Assembly (NCBI GenBank): GCA_949287525.1
Contig: CASEGL010000001.1
Location: 124,001 to 188,000 of the forward strand
Direction of reading: 5' to 3'
DNA: 64,000 nucleotides
Origin: an uncultured Rikenellaceae bacterium
Lineage (GTDB): Bacteria > Bacteroidota > Bacteroidia > Bacteroidales > Rikenellaceae
How positions within the stretch are numbered: the first letter of the stretch is position 1; every line of letters begins with the position of its first letter. The notes under the pieces are model-generated. The model saw only the letters and a program-made list of their open reading frames with translations, made no database searches and was not told the origin of the DNA. A program made the position numbers and the translations under genes. Shown in pieces: positions 1 through 9,192 of the stretch.

Positions 1-20
1 TTCGCGTTTGTAGCACTCAT
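1..20 (-). CDS. 5' end of a leftward gene cut by the window edge
   Basis: An ATG on the minus strand at position 20 opens a frame that runs off the left edge after six codons (M-S-A-T-N-A). A Bacteroidetes-type -7 box on the same strand at 107-114 lies about 87 bases upstream, which supports a real divergent gene facing recF. Too little is visible to name the product. Confidence 0.4.
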
Positions 21-106
21 AAAATCTTATCTTTTTAAACCGGACCGTCCCCGACGTCCGTCCATGTTCGTAAATAACTTCGGCTGTCCGAAACAATTTC
101 GAGTGA

Positions 107-114
107 CAAAAATA
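107..114 (-). promoter_or_regulatory. -7 box of the leftward gene
   Basis: On the minus strand this reads TATTTTTG, a full match to the Bacteroidetes -7 consensus TAnnTTTG. It faces away from the recF promoter, so the region between about 107 and 236 is a divergent promoter region. Confidence 0.45.
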
Positions 115-228
115 CACTTTTTTGGCGAACTAACTGCCGACAACATCAAGATTTTTCAGCAGCATGGCCACAAATCCGCCACCGCCTGCCTCCGGCAGCA
201 TCCGTTTCGGAAATCGGCGCGGAATGCG

Positions 229-236
229 TATCTTTG
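229..236 (+). promoter_or_regulatory. -7 box of recF
   Basis: TATCTTTG matches the Bacteroidetes -7 consensus and lies 40 bases before the recF ATG. No clear TTG -33 element is seen at the expected distance. Confidence 0.5.
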
Positions 237-276
237 AAGGTCGGTTTCCCCCTTGACCGGAGACCGGCGCTGTCCT

Positions 277-1380
277 ATGTATATCCGCAAACTTTCGCTG
301 CTCAATTTCAAAAATATCGCACAGGCCGACCTGTCGCTCCGCGAAGGCATCAACTGCTTCACGGGACGCAACGGCGCCGGAAAAACCAACGTGATCGACG
401 CGGTGTGGTACCTGTCCATGTGCAGAAGCGCACTGACCATGACCGACGGGCAGAGCATCCGTCACGGCGAGGAGTTCTTCCTGCTCAACGGCGAATACAC
501 GGCCGACACGGGTCGCTTCGAGACGGTCACCTGCTCGTTCCGCCGCGGCAACGGCAAGGTACTCAAGCGGAACGGCAAGGAATACGAGCGGCTGTCGGAC
601 CACATCGGCATGATTCCGGCCGTGATCGTCTCGCCGGCCGACATCTTTTTGGTCAGCGATGCGGCTGACGAACGGCGCAAATGGCTGAATGCCTTCATTT
701 CGCAACACGACCGCGACTACCTCAACGCGCTGATCCGCTACAACCGCGCCCTGGCCGAGCGCAACCGGCTGCTCAAACAGCTCCAGTCGCCCCAGCAGGG
801 CGAGTTGCTGGAGGTGTTCGACATGCAGCTGGCCGCCCACGGACGGACGATCCATGCGGCGCGGGCGGCGGCCGTCGAGCGGCTGCGCCCCATCGTAGCC
901 GACTACTACCGCATCATCTCCAACGACCGCGAGCAGATTTCGCTCGACTACCGCTCCGAGCTGAACGACACCGAGCCGGAAACGCTGCTGGAGGCTGCAC
1001 GCGCCAAGGACATCGCCAACCAGTTCACCACGAGCGGCGTCCATCGGGACGACATGGTTATGAAAATCGGCGGCTATCCGCTGCGCAAATACGGTTCGCA
1101 GGGACAGCAGAAATCGTTTCTGATCGCACTCAAACTGGCGCAGCACGCCATCCAGACCGAACGTTCGGGCGAACGGCCCATCCTGCTGCTGGACGACCTG
1201 TTCGACAAACTCGATGCCAACCGGCTCGAAGCGCTCATCACGCTGGTGAACGACCGCCGCTTCGGCCAGATCGTCATTTCGGACTGCAACCGCACCCGGC
1301 TGACCTCCATCCTGGAGAGCTGCACGGCCGACTATGCCCACTTTGAAGTCGATGCGGGCAATATTTTTCAGGAAAAATAA
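277..1380 (+). CDS. recF: DNA replication and repair protein RecF
   Basis: RecF is a cytoplasmic SMC-like ATPase that helps RecO and RecR load RecA onto gapped DNA at stalled forks. The 367-residue product has the family length. Walker A (GRNGAGKT) is at residues 30-37, the signature-like YGSQGQQKS segment near 275 and Walker B (LLLDDLFDKLD) near 305. I chose the ATG at 277 because the family N-terminus begins with a short strand of the type MYIRKLSLLNFKN; an upstream TTG at 253 would add eight atypical residues. A DUF721 gene follows after 14 bases, a common Bacteroidetes pairing. dnaA and dnaN are not next to it here. Confidence 0.96.
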   Translation: MYIRKLSLLNFKNIAQADLSLREGINCFTGRNGAGKTNVIDAVWYLSMCRSALTMTDGQSIRHGEEFFLLNGEYTADTGRFETVTCSFRRGNGKVLKRNGKEYERLSDHIGMIPAVIVSPADIFLVSDAADERRKWLNAFISQHDRDYLNALIRYNRALAERNRLLKQLQSPQQGELLEVFDMQLAAHGRTIHAARAAAVERLRPIVADYYRIISNDREQISLDYRSELNDTEPETLLEAARAKDIANQFTTSGVHRDDMVMKIGGYPLRKYGSQGQQKSFLIALKLAQHAIQTERSGERPILLLDDLFDKLDANRLEALITLVNDRRFGQIVISDCNRTRLTSILESCTADYAHFEVDAGNIFQEK

Positions 1381-1394
1381 AAACCGCCATACCC

Positions 1395-1688
1395 ATGCGA
1401 AGAAGTACCCCCATGCGAATCGGCGACCTGTGGTCGGGCTTCATCGAATCCAACCCGACCCGCATGCGCCGTCTCTGCGAGGCGCGCATCCCCGACCTGT
1501 GGCCCGAAGTGGCCGGTGCGGCCGCTGCCTCTTTCACCTCCTCGCTCGACATCCGCAACGGCATTCTGTACGTGTCGATGCGGTCAGCCGTCGCCCGCCA
1601 CGCGCTCTTTCTGCGCCGTGCCGAGTTGCAGCAGGAGCTGAACCGCCGACTGGGCATGAACGTCGTGGCCAACATCATCGTCAAATAG
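1395..1688 (+). CDS. DUF721 (DciA-like) protein
   Basis: A 97-residue protein of the DUF721 family. The family includes DciA, which helps load the replicative helicase in bacteria lacking DnaC or DnaI; that role is known for some members and only inferred here. The segment LWPEVAGAAAASFTSSLDIR followed by a short beta region, then an R-ELQQELNRRLG helix, is typical of the fold. It lies 14 bases after recF and shares its promoter. A second in-frame ATG six codons downstream (1413) could also serve as the start. Confidence 0.85.
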   Translation: MRRSTPMRIGDLWSGFIESNPTRMRRLCEARIPDLWPEVAGAAAASFTSSLDIRNGILYVSMRSAVARHALFLRRAELQQELNRRLGMNVVANIIVK

Positions 1689-1711
1689 CCGCCCTGCCCC
1701 CCTCACAACAT

Positions 1712-1748
1712 GCAGCGGCCGATGGAAACGGTTTCCATCGGCCGCTGC
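1712..1748. terminator. Long hairpin between convergent genes
   Basis: An 18-base perfect inverted repeat (arms 1712-1729 and 1731-1748, beginning GCAGCGGCCGATGG) sits between the converging recF operon and the CDF gene. There is no strong T-run on either side, so it may act as a bidirectional terminator or RNA-stabilising hairpin. Confidence 0.7.
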
Positions 1749-1767
1749 GCATTGTGTGCATGCCGAA

Positions 1768-2763
1768 TCAGCACCCGCCGCATCCGCCCGGCACGCAACA
1801 ACGGTCCGGACGTTCAAACTCGAGCGTCGCATGCGATATGCCCAGCTCCTCCAACAGCTGTTTCACATGGCCTTTCACCTCCTCCTGATCGACATCGGGT
1901 CCGATCACCAGATGGGCGGTCAGCGCATTTTCCGTCGTACTCATGGCCCAGATGTGGATGTGGTGCATATCCTGTACGCGCGGTTCGTGTTCCATCACTT
2001 CGCGGCACACCCTGTCGGCTTCAGGCACCCCCTCCGGCACACCGTCCAGCGACAGGCGTACGCTGTCGAGCAGCAGCCGCATGGTCGAAACGAGAATGAC
2101 AATGGCGATCGCGATGCCGATGATCGGGTCAATCAGATACCATCCCGTTACGCCGATAACAAGTCCCGACACCACAACACCCAATGAGACGAGCGCGTCG
2201 GCCGCCATGTGCAGAAACGCCCCCTTGACATTCAGGTCGCGTTTGCGGTCTTTCACAAAGAGCCATGCCGTCAGCGCATTCACCACAATGCCCACACCGG
2301 CTACCCATGCGATGGCGCCGCCCTCGACGGGATGGGGGTTGCGAAGTTTCTCGACACTCTCCCACAGGATAATGCCGACGGCCACAAGCAGGATGCAGGC
2401 ATTGAGCAGCGAAACGAGTACCGTACTCTTTTTATAGCCATAGGTATAGCGGGGACTCGGCGGTACCTGAGCCAGTTTGAACGCAAGCAGCGCCAGCACC
2501 AGGCTCACCACATCGCTCAGGTTGTGTCCCGCATCGGAGATCAGCGAAACGGAGCTGAGCCAGATACCCGCACCCAGTTCCACGATCACATAGATGATAT
2601 TCAGGGCGATGCCCAGCTTGAAGGCCTTGTTCAAATGTTCCATCGCACCACCGTGCAAATGGTGATGGTGATGGTGATGATGATGGTCGTGTTCGGCATG
2701 AGCGCCGTGTGCCGCCGGCTGTTCCGTCCGCACCGCTCCGTACTGTTCCTCGTATTCTTTCAT
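1768..2763 (-). CDS. CDF family zinc/divalent cation exporter with His-rich N-terminus
   Basis: A 331-residue cation diffusion facilitator of the CzcD/ZitB type, expected to export Zn2+ from the cytoplasm by proton antiport. The N-terminal tail carries a run of nine histidines near residue 27. Six membrane helices follow from about residue 48. The paired metal-site motifs HNLSD in helix 2 and HMAAD in helix 5 are the HxxxD form usual in zinc transporters. A cytoplasmic ferredoxin-like domain follows, with HIHIWAM. The protein ends in a cysteine cluster, CCVPGGCGGC, a possible extra metal site. A second CDF gene lies just upstream on the same strand. Confidence 0.93.
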   Translation of the reverse strand: MKEYEEQYGAVRTEQPAAHGAHAEHDHHHHHHHHHLHGGAMEHLNKAFKLGIALNIIYVIVELGAGIWLSSVSLISDAGHNLSDVVSLVLALLAFKLAQVPPSPRYTYGYKKSTVLVSLLNACILLVAVGIILWESVEKLRNPHPVEGGAIAWVAGVGIVVNALTAWLFVKDRKRDLNVKGAFLHMAADALVSLGVVVSGLVIGVTGWYLIDPIIGIAIAIVILVSTMRLLLDSVRLSLDGVPEGVPEADRVCREVMEHEPRVQDMHHIHIWAMSTTENALTAHLVIGPDVDQEEVKGHVKQLLEELGISHATLEFERPDRCCVPGGCGGC

Positions 2764-2877
2764 GGCTGCTGTGTTTTTACATGCTACCGGATTCTATGGC
2801 ACAAAGGTCGCAACGAACGGCCTTGCACGCGTTACAGAATTCATCGGAAGATTTACAACTTTACGGAAAGGGGCGGC

Positions 2878-3783
2878 TCAATCGTACCGCACATGCGCAT
2901 AATCGCACACCTCGCCGGGATGTTCAAACTCCAGATTGGCGTGCGTGATGTTCAGTTCGGCCAGATGGTGTTTGATGCGCCGCTTCAGATCCGCGCCCAC
3001 CTGCGGTGTGGCGACCACGACATGCGCCGTAAAGGCGTTTTCGACCGTACTGATGGCCCACAGGTTGATGTAATGGATATCGACGACATCCGGTTCGCGC
3101 TCCATGATCGTCTCACGCACCGTGCGGGGGTCGAGGCCGTTCGGCACGCCGTCCAGCGCCAGGCGCAGGCTCTCCGATATGTGGCGCACGGCCGAAACCA
3201 GAATGAACCCCGAATTGAACAGGGCGATCACCGGGTCGAGAATATAGAGATCGGTGAACGAGATAATCACACCGGCCAGCACGACGCCCAGCGACACGAG
3301 GGTGTCGGCCGCCACGTGGAGAAAGACGCCGTCCACATTCAGGTCTCGTTTGCGGTGACGATAGAACAACCACAGGGTCAGCGCATTGACGCCAACGCCG
3401 ATTGCGGCGACCCAGGCCACGTAACCGCCCTCCACCGGACTGGGATGGATCAATTTCTCGATACTGCGCATGACCACCGCACCGATCGCGGCGAACAGCA
3501 CGCAGGCATTGACCAGCGACACATGGATCGTACTCTTCTTGTAGCCGAACGTAAAGCGTTCGTTCGGCTCCTTGTGCATCAGCCGGAAAGCGACCATTGA
3601 GAAGAAGAGGGCGAACACATCGCTCACGTTGTGCCACACATCCGAGAAGAGCGCCACGGAATTCAGCACGAATCCGGCGACCAGCTCCCCGATCAGAAAG
3701 ACCACATTGATGACTATCCCGACCTTGTAGGCATTGTCGAGATAGTTCATCCGCTTGAAAAAGTGTCTTCCCTGTTTATTCAT
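2878..3783 (-). CDS. CDF family cation efflux transporter (second copy)
   Basis: A 301-residue paralogue of the following gene with the same architecture: six helices, HNVSD in helix 2 and HVAAD in helix 5 (HxxxD sites), then a C-terminal cytoplasmic domain ending HANLEFEHPG. It lacks both the N-terminal histidine run and the C-terminal cysteine cluster, so the two may differ in metal sensing or selectivity. The genes are separated by 114 bases, and about 110 bases separate this gene from lemA upstream of the pair. Zinc preference is inferred from the HxxxD pairs. Confidence 0.92.
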   Translation of the reverse strand: MNKQGRHFFKRMNYLDNAYKVGIVINVVFLIGELVAGFVLNSVALFSDVWHNVSDVFALFFSMVAFRLMHKEPNERFTFGYKKSTIHVSLVNACVLFAAIGAVVMRSIEKLIHPSPVEGGYVAWVAAIGVGVNALTLWLFYRHRKRDLNVDGVFLHVAADTLVSLGVVLAGVIISFTDLYILDPVIALFNSGFILVSAVRHISESLRLALDGVPNGLDPRTVRETIMEREPDVVDIHYINLWAISTVENAFTAHVVVATPQVGADLKRRIKHHLAELNITHANLEFEHPGEVCDYAHVRYD

Positions 3784-3894
3784 CGCTCGCTATCTGGCAA
3801 CGGATCGGACACGCACACCGTTTTCGCGGCGCTCCGATCCGTTCCGTTTATCCATCTGTTTCCCCTCCTCCTGCCGGCAGGAGAAGCGGTTTCC

Positions 3895-4476
3895 TTAGAA
3901 CTCCACTACGGGAGCCTGCTCGCTGCCCTCGGCCGCCTCGAAGTTGGGATAGCGCTCGAAGCCGAACATGCCGGCCAGGATGTTGGTCGGGAAACGGCGC
4001 ACCCGCGTGTTGTATACGCGCACGGCGTTGTTGTAGTTGCGGCGCTCGGTGGCGATGCGGTTCTCCGTTCCCTCAAGCTGAGCCTGCAGCTCCGAGAAGT
4101 TCTGGTTGGCCTTCAGATCGGGATAGGCCTCCTGGATCATCAGCAGACGGCCCAATGCGGCGGACAGTTCGCCCTGCGCCTCCTGGAACTGCTGGAACGA
4201 CTCGGCGGTCAGATTCTCCGGATCGACCGTCGTCTGCGTAGCGCGCGCACGGGCGGCCACCACGCTCTCCAGCGTCTGCGACTCATGTTCGGCATACCCC
4301 TTGACCGTATTCACCAGATTGGGGATCAGGTCGCTGCGGCGCTGATACTGGTTCTCCACCTGCGCCCAGGCCGTCTTGACCGTCTCTTCCTGTTTCACCA
4401 GCGAGTTGTAACCGCCCGCGAACCATATCACAATCACCGCCACAATGGCGATGACGATAATCCATCCTTTTTTCAT
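3895..4476 (-). CDS. lemA: LemA family protein
   Basis: A 193-residue LemA family protein with one N-terminal membrane helix (about residues 5-20) followed by a long helical domain. The diagnostic NSLVKQEETVKTAWAQVENQ segment and the YQRRSDLIPNLVNTVKGYA segment are present. The function of the family is not settled; the domain faces outside the cytoplasm. It follows the TPM-domain gene by 51 bases in the same direction, a pairing widespread in bacteria that suggests a joint envelope role. Confidence 0.93.
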   Translation of the reverse strand: MKKGWIIVIAIVAVIVIWFAGGYNSLVKQEETVKTAWAQVENQYQRRSDLIPNLVNTVKGYAEHESQTLESVVAARARATQTTVDPENLTAESFQQFQEAQGELSAALGRLLMIQEAYPDLKANQNFSELQAQLEGTENRIATERRNYNNAVRVYNTRVRRFPTNILAGMFGFERYPNFEAAEGSEQAPVVEF

Positions 4477-4527
4477 TGTTTGCTCTATTTTTAAATAAAT
4501 TTAATTTCTTTTCTTCTTCCGGCGCCG

Positions 4528-5427
4528 TCAGAAACTGCCGCGCGCTCCGCCTCCGCCGAAGCTGCCCCCTCCGAAGCCGCCTCCGCCGCTGAAGCCACCG
4601 CCTCCGCCGCCCATCATGCCGCCCAGACCGCCGCCGAGGATGACACCTCCGGCTCCGCCGCCGCGATGGTTCGTATGGCGCCGCACGACCGTATGGCCGC
4701 AGTTGCGGCATACATAGACAACCTCCTCGGTGCGCGCATCGCCGGTGTCGGACACCAGCCGCGTATCGACCCGCTTGAGCGCCCGCTTGCGGCACTTCGG
4801 ACAGCGGTTCGCGTTATACCAGACCAGCTCGACAATCAGCAGCGGGAGTCCGAACACGAACAGCAGCCCCAGCCACGACGTCCAATCGCTTTCTCCCTTC
4901 GTCAGTTCCGCAGGGGTGCGTCCCTGCAGCACCTCGCAGATGGCGGTCATGCCAGCTACCATGCCGGCATCCCAGTCCTGCTGCCGGAAAGCGGGCAGCA
5001 TATAACGGTCGATGATCCGCTTGAGCAGCGCATCGGGCAGGTCTCCCTCCAGTCCGTAGCCGGTCTGGATCTCGATCGCGCCCTGATCGATGACGAGCAG
5101 CACGCCCAGTCCGTCATCCGCCTCCCTGCGGCCGACGCCCCAGCGCGTCACCAGCTGCTGGAGAAAGTCGAACGGCACCTCGTCGCCGATGGAATTGACC
5201 GCCACGACGGCCACCTGCGCCCGTCCGCTCTCCTTGAGTGCGTAGAGCATCGTATCGATCCGGTAGACGGCCGAAGCCGAAAGCAGCCCGTCGGGATTGC
5301 TCACGAAACGGGTGCGGTCGAGAACCTGTACGTTGGGAATATCCTCCACCCGCCAGCTGCGCGTCTGTCCGCAAACCGAGGTCACCACTCCGGCCATGAG
5401 CAACAAAACCGTCAGAAATCTTTTCAT
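4528..5427 (-). CDS. TPM domain membrane protein (YgcG type)
   Basis: A 299-residue protein with a signal peptide (cleavage near residue 20, VCGQ), a TPM domain (about residues 30-170, with GRREADDGLGVLLVIDQG) and one membrane helix near 190-205. Two CxxC pairs follow (CPKCRK and CRNCGH), which look like a zinc ribbon on the cytoplasmic side. A glycine-rich tail with GGGFGGGS repeats closes the protein. The family (PF04536) includes a plant thylakoid photosystem II repair phosphatase, but bacterial members paired with LemA have no assigned substrate. The zinc ribbon between helix and tail is less usual. Confidence 0.88.
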   Translation of the reverse strand: MKRFLTVLLLMAGVVTSVCGQTRSWRVEDIPNVQVLDRTRFVSNPDGLLSASAVYRIDTMLYALKESGRAQVAVVAVNSIGDEVPFDFLQQLVTRWGVGRREADDGLGVLLVIDQGAIEIQTGYGLEGDLPDALLKRIIDRYMLPAFRQQDWDAGMVAGMTAICEVLQGRTPAELTKGESDWTSWLGLLFVFGLPLLIVELVWYNANRCPKCRKRALKRVDTRLVSDTGDARTEEVVYVCRNCGHTVVRRHTNHRGGGAGGVILGGGLGGMMGGGGGGFSGGGGFGGGSFGGGGARGSF

Positions 5428-5453
5428 GCTGTCCGTTTATATTCTTTTCTTCG

Positions 5454-5461
5454 CAAAAGTA
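5454..5461 (-). promoter_or_regulatory. -7 box of the TPM-lemA operon
   Basis: Reads TACTTTTG on the minus strand, matching TAnnTTTG, 26 bases upstream of the TPM start codon. No convincing TTG element was found upstream of it. Confidence 0.45.
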
Positions 5462-5536
5462 TCAAAATTCGCCCAAATCACGTCGCAGGCAACGACAAAT
5501 CCGAATGCCGCCCCCGCGCTGTTTACACACCCTGTC

Positions 5537-6871
5537 TCACTGCACGTTCCGGCAATAGGTCTCGTACCGGCCGGCCACATCCTCGACAAAGGCAAGCGTC
5601 TCGCTGCTTCCCCTGAAATGGCGGTAGCGGATCGAATCGTTCCGGTAGTTTCGGTCTCCCATCAGCGCCAGATAGCGCGCCACCGTCTCCCACAGATCGG
5701 TATCGTTTCCCGCCGCCTCGGCCAGCCGGCGGGCATTGCGCACCGTGCCGACCCCCGAATTGTAGGCCGCCAGCACGATGAACAACTTTTCCCGGGCATC
5801 AATCCCGTCCGAAAGCTCCAACTGAACCTCGATCTCCTCCAACAGCCGGGCAGCCGTCCGGATATTGGTCTCCGGATCGGCCAGCTGCGTACGGCTTACC
5901 CCCAGATGCTGCGCCGTGACCGGCATGATCTGCATCATGCCCACCGCCCCGGCCCGGGAGCGCGCCGCCGCCCGGAAACGCGACTCGTGATAGGCAATGG
6001 CCGCCAGCAGGCGCCAGTCCACCCCTTCGCTATCCCCCACCTTGCGGAAGAGCGCATCCCACTCCGAGATGCCCCCGATTACCCGGCAGGCAGGAACGAT
6101 GGCCACCGCAGACGCCGCAAACCCTGTTCCCTCGTACCGCTTCCGCAAGGCATCGGCCGCACCGGAGCGCCGCCATTCCGCCAGCCAGCCGTTCAGACCG
6201 GACGCCCACGCAGGACGCCGTCCTCCCGTGAAGGAGAGTCCGATCCGCACCTCCTCCGGAAACCGGAACACGGGCGTCATGCCGCCCAGCACAGCAGCGG
6301 CCATGGCCGCCTCGCCCTGTTCGCAGATCAGGAAATCGACCCCGTCGGCCAGCAGCTCCCCGAAAGGTTCCGTGCCGTCGGCGGCCACACACAGTTCGGT
6401 GGCAGGGAGCAGGTCGCGCAGGTCGTCATAGCTCTGGGTATGCTGGAATCCCGCCGCGAGCCATACGCGCTGTCCGCCGATCCGCTGCGCCAGTTCATGC
6501 AGCGACACTACGGGAGTCTCGCCCGCAGCCGCCAGCACCACATAATGGGTCGAGAGCAGCACCATTTTTTTCCGACGGCCGCCCGTCGCAGGCAATACCT
6601 GCAGCGAGGCCTCGGCCGCACCGTCCGACACACCGTCCAGACACAATGCCACCCCCAGGGAATCGCAATAAGCCTGCAGCAGGTCACAGCAATAGCCGTA
6701 GCGGAGGCCTCCGATCACCAGATCGGAAGGGGTTCCCGCCGCGATGGCGATGCGTATCGAATCGCCCGATGGCGCATGGTGCGTGCGGGCCGTGCCGCGA
6801 CCGGAATCGCAGCCCCACACACAAAGGATCGAACAAAGGATCCCTATCCATACACACCGTTTTTGTTTCAT
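5537..6871 (-). CDS. Membrane-bound lytic transglycosylase, MltF-like
   Basis: A 444-residue lipoprotein with a substrate-binding-protein domain (about residues 35-270) and a C-terminal SLT domain (about 280-410). The SLT part shows HESRF with the catalytic glutamate, AVGMMQIMP, and AAYNSGVGTV, all hallmarks of family 1 transglycosylases. The signal peptide ends at a lipobox-like VWGC at about residue 21. MltF enzymes cleave peptidoglycan at the outer membrane, and their SBP domain senses muropeptides. The gene stands between the TPM operon and the porin gene on the same strand. Confidence 0.88.
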   Translation of the reverse strand: MKQKRCVWIGILCSILCVWGCDSGRGTARTHHAPSGDSIRIAIAAGTPSDLVIGGLRYGYCCDLLQAYCDSLGVALCLDGVSDGAAEASLQVLPATGGRRKKMVLLSTHYVVLAAAGETPVVSLHELAQRIGGQRVWLAAGFQHTQSYDDLRDLLPATELCVAADGTEPFGELLADGVDFLICEQGEAAMAAAVLGGMTPVFRFPEEVRIGLSFTGGRRPAWASGLNGWLAEWRRSGAADALRKRYEGTGFAASAVAIVPACRVIGGISEWDALFRKVGDSEGVDWRLLAAIAYHESRFRAAARSRAGAVGMMQIMPVTAQHLGVSRTQLADPETNIRTAARLLEEIEVQLELSDGIDAREKLFIVLAAYNSGVGTVRNARRLAEAAGNDTDLWETVARYLALMGDRNYRNDSIRYRHFRGSSETLAFVEDVAGRYETYCRNVQ

Positions 6872-6998
6872 GCGTTGTTTGTCAATGAAGCAGGGCCGGC
6901 AGCCGCCGGGTCCGGATCACCATAAGAACGGACAGAAACCGCTTTTCATGATGCCGCGCCGCCCGATCCGGCCGAAAAAGGCGCCGCACCGCCCCCGA

Positions 6999-9140
6999 CT
7001 AATCGTAGAAACTCCACGAAAGTCCCATCTTGAACACCCTCCGGTTCAGCGGGTAATGGAGAATCTGGAAATACTCGCGCGTATTGAAGAAGTCCTGACT
7101 CATGTGGGCTACCTTCAGGAAGATGCGCATGCGTTTCCACTTGGCCGTCACATAGAAGTCCAGCATCGGATAGCCGCCGATCATCTTCTCGCGCTGATTG
7201 TAGAACTGGCCGGTAGCCGGATTGTATCCGAAGGCATAATACTTCGTATTGTAGCGTCCGTCCACGCCGATCTTCAGCCGCAGCACGTCGCGCACGGCGT
7301 CGAACTCGACGAAATAGGAGAGATAGACGCTCACCAGCGGCACGGGGACAACCTCCTGGTTCGTACTCCACTGCAGCAGCACGCGGTGATTGAGATTGAG
7401 GATGCCGATCCGAAAATCCTTGCGCAGATAGACACCCGTCACGCTGACCGGTTCGGCGGCCTGCCGCGGCGCCGCATTCGGGCCGTAATAGACCTTGTTG
7501 CCGATCACGCTCTGGTAGAACGACGCTTCGGCATTCACGGTCGGCGCCGTCAGATGGACATCCAGCGTGGTTTCATTCTCCTTCTGGAACGAGTTGTGCC
7601 AGATGAAGTGGTTGGAATAGAAATTCTCGCTCCAATAGGACGGATCGCGCAGCGAATAGCCGAAGTGTCCCGACAGGGATACGGGATGTTCGCCGAAATA
7701 GACGCTCACCTTGGCCGACGCATTGGCCTCCAGGTCGTTCTGCCGATACCCGAAGGGGACGTAGCGCAGGTTGCCGTTCCAGTCGAAATACTTGCGGAAC
7801 TTGCCGTCCACCGCACCGTACACATAGAAGCTGTTGCGGTTCGTGCCTTTCGTATTGCCCGTCAGATAATCCTCCGGCTGGAACTGATAATAGGTATGGG
7901 TGTCGAGACCCACACCCGCATCGACCGTACCCACAATGCCGTCGCGATCCCACGGCTGCAGCTGCACGAAGAGGCGGTTGGAGAGTTTCGACTCGAAGGT
8001 GGAGTCGCGCGAGGCCGAAGCATCGAAATACCAGTTATGGTACAGGGGCGAGGTAGGCAGCGGGTTGCTGGCCGAACCGCCGTTGGGGTCGGCCGCCTGC
8101 ATGCCGGCGAACGTATCGGTATAGACGCGGTTCCAGCGGTCGTACTGCAACGAGTAGCCCACATAGACCGCCGGCACGTCGGCCATCGAGAAGTCGTCGT
8201 CGGTGAGCCGGCGCAGCGGGATGCCGTAGCTGTGGAACGTATAGAAGGTGTGATTTCGCATCAGGTTCTGGGCATCGGACAGCATGAACGGCACCTCGAA
8301 AGCCTGATCCAGTTTGGTTCCCGTAATGTACCAGTCATCCGTCACACCGCCGTTCTCCTTCATGCGGATGGTGTTGAAGATGTAACCTGCATACCCTGTA
8401 TAGCGTTTTCCGTTATGGGAGATGCCCAGCGAAAAGTCGGTGTCGCGCGTTGCCTGATTGTTATAGATGCCCTTGGTACCCATCGTATGGAACGTAATGT
8501 TGAATCCCGTCGATGGGGTGATGTTCTGGGCATGGAGGACGGAAATGTTCTCCTCGGCGTACAGGCGCTGTCCGGCGGTCAGGTAGCCGACCTGCGTCAG
8601 GGGCTTCTTCACGTTGTAATAGGGAGCCGTCTCCGGCGTATAGAGATAGGAGTAGAGCGGCTCGGCCATCTGGAAGTCGCGGAACTCCGGACGGGCATAG
8701 TAGCCGAGCGGTATGGACGGTGCGCCCAGGTTGCCCAGATAAGCGTCGCCCACCCCTTTTTTCAGGAACGGATAATCGACCTGGAAATCGGTCAGCAGCG
8801 TATCGATGGTCGTCATCTCGATGCGGTTCATCGACATGTTGATGTTCCACGCGAAGTTTTTCTGTGCGCGGGTTTCGTTGTCGAAGAAATAGGATTCGAG
8901 GGGTTTGCGCTCCTTCTTGGTCGTATCGCGCGCCGTGGTGTCCTGCTGCGCGCCGTCGGTCATGAACGGGTTGGCATTGATGCTGCCGGAGATGTCGTTC
9001 GAGAAGGGATCCGGCTGCTGCTGGAACGGGTCGTTGCCGTAGGGCAACTGGGCGAATGTCTCCGACCGCTCGAACACCGCGCAGAACGGGGCGACGAACA
9101 GAGCCAATGCAACGAGCCACTTATATTTCAGACGGGACAT
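6999..9140 (-). CDS. Putative outer membrane porin
   Basis: A 713-residue protein with an N-terminal signal sequence (residues 1-25) and a long beta-rich body with many aromatic-ended strands, closing on a terminal aromatic segment (MGLSWSFYD) as expected of a beta-barrel. It fits the Bacteroidetes putative porin family (PF14121): GNLGAPSIPLGYYARPEF followed by the YNVKKPLTQVGYLTAG region is characteristic. Residues 30-85 after the signal are polar and low in structure. The substrate is unknown. pssA ends 53 bases upstream, so the two may be co-transcribed, although a weak -7 like element (TATCTTTA) lies between them near 9167-9175. Confidence 0.82.
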   Translation of the reverse strand: MSRLKYKWLVALALFVAPFCAVFERSETFAQLPYGNDPFQQQPDPFSNDISGSINANPFMTDGAQQDTTARDTTKKERKPLESYFFDNETRAQKNFAWNINMSMNRIEMTTIDTLLTDFQVDYPFLKKGVGDAYLGNLGAPSIPLGYYARPEFRDFQMAEPLYSYLYTPETAPYYNVKKPLTQVGYLTAGQRLYAEENISVLHAQNITPSTGFNITFHTMGTKGIYNNQATRDTDFSLGISHNGKRYTGYAGYIFNTIRMKENGGVTDDWYITGTKLDQAFEVPFMLSDAQNLMRNHTFYTFHSYGIPLRRLTDDDFSMADVPAVYVGYSLQYDRWNRVYTDTFAGMQAADPNGGSASNPLPTSPLYHNWYFDASASRDSTFESKLSNRLFVQLQPWDRDGIVGTVDAGVGLDTHTYYQFQPEDYLTGNTKGTNRNSFYVYGAVDGKFRKYFDWNGNLRYVPFGYRQNDLEANASAKVSVYFGEHPVSLSGHFGYSLRDPSYWSENFYSNHFIWHNSFQKENETTLDVHLTAPTVNAEASFYQSVIGNKVYYGPNAAPRQAAEPVSVTGVYLRKDFRIGILNLNHRVLLQWSTNQEVVPVPLVSVYLSYFVEFDAVRDVLRLKIGVDGRYNTKYYAFGYNPATGQFYNQREKMIGGYPMLDFYVTAKWKRMRIFLKVAHMSQDFFNTREYFQILHYPLNRRVFKMGLSWSFYD

Positions 9141-9192
9141 CCGGAATCGACGACGTAGTTTAGGGCGTAAAGATAATATTTTTTCGCCACAC

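Noticed and set aside
130..1341. Open frame antisense to recF
   Set aside because: Entirely within recF and low in plausible structure; recF is certain.
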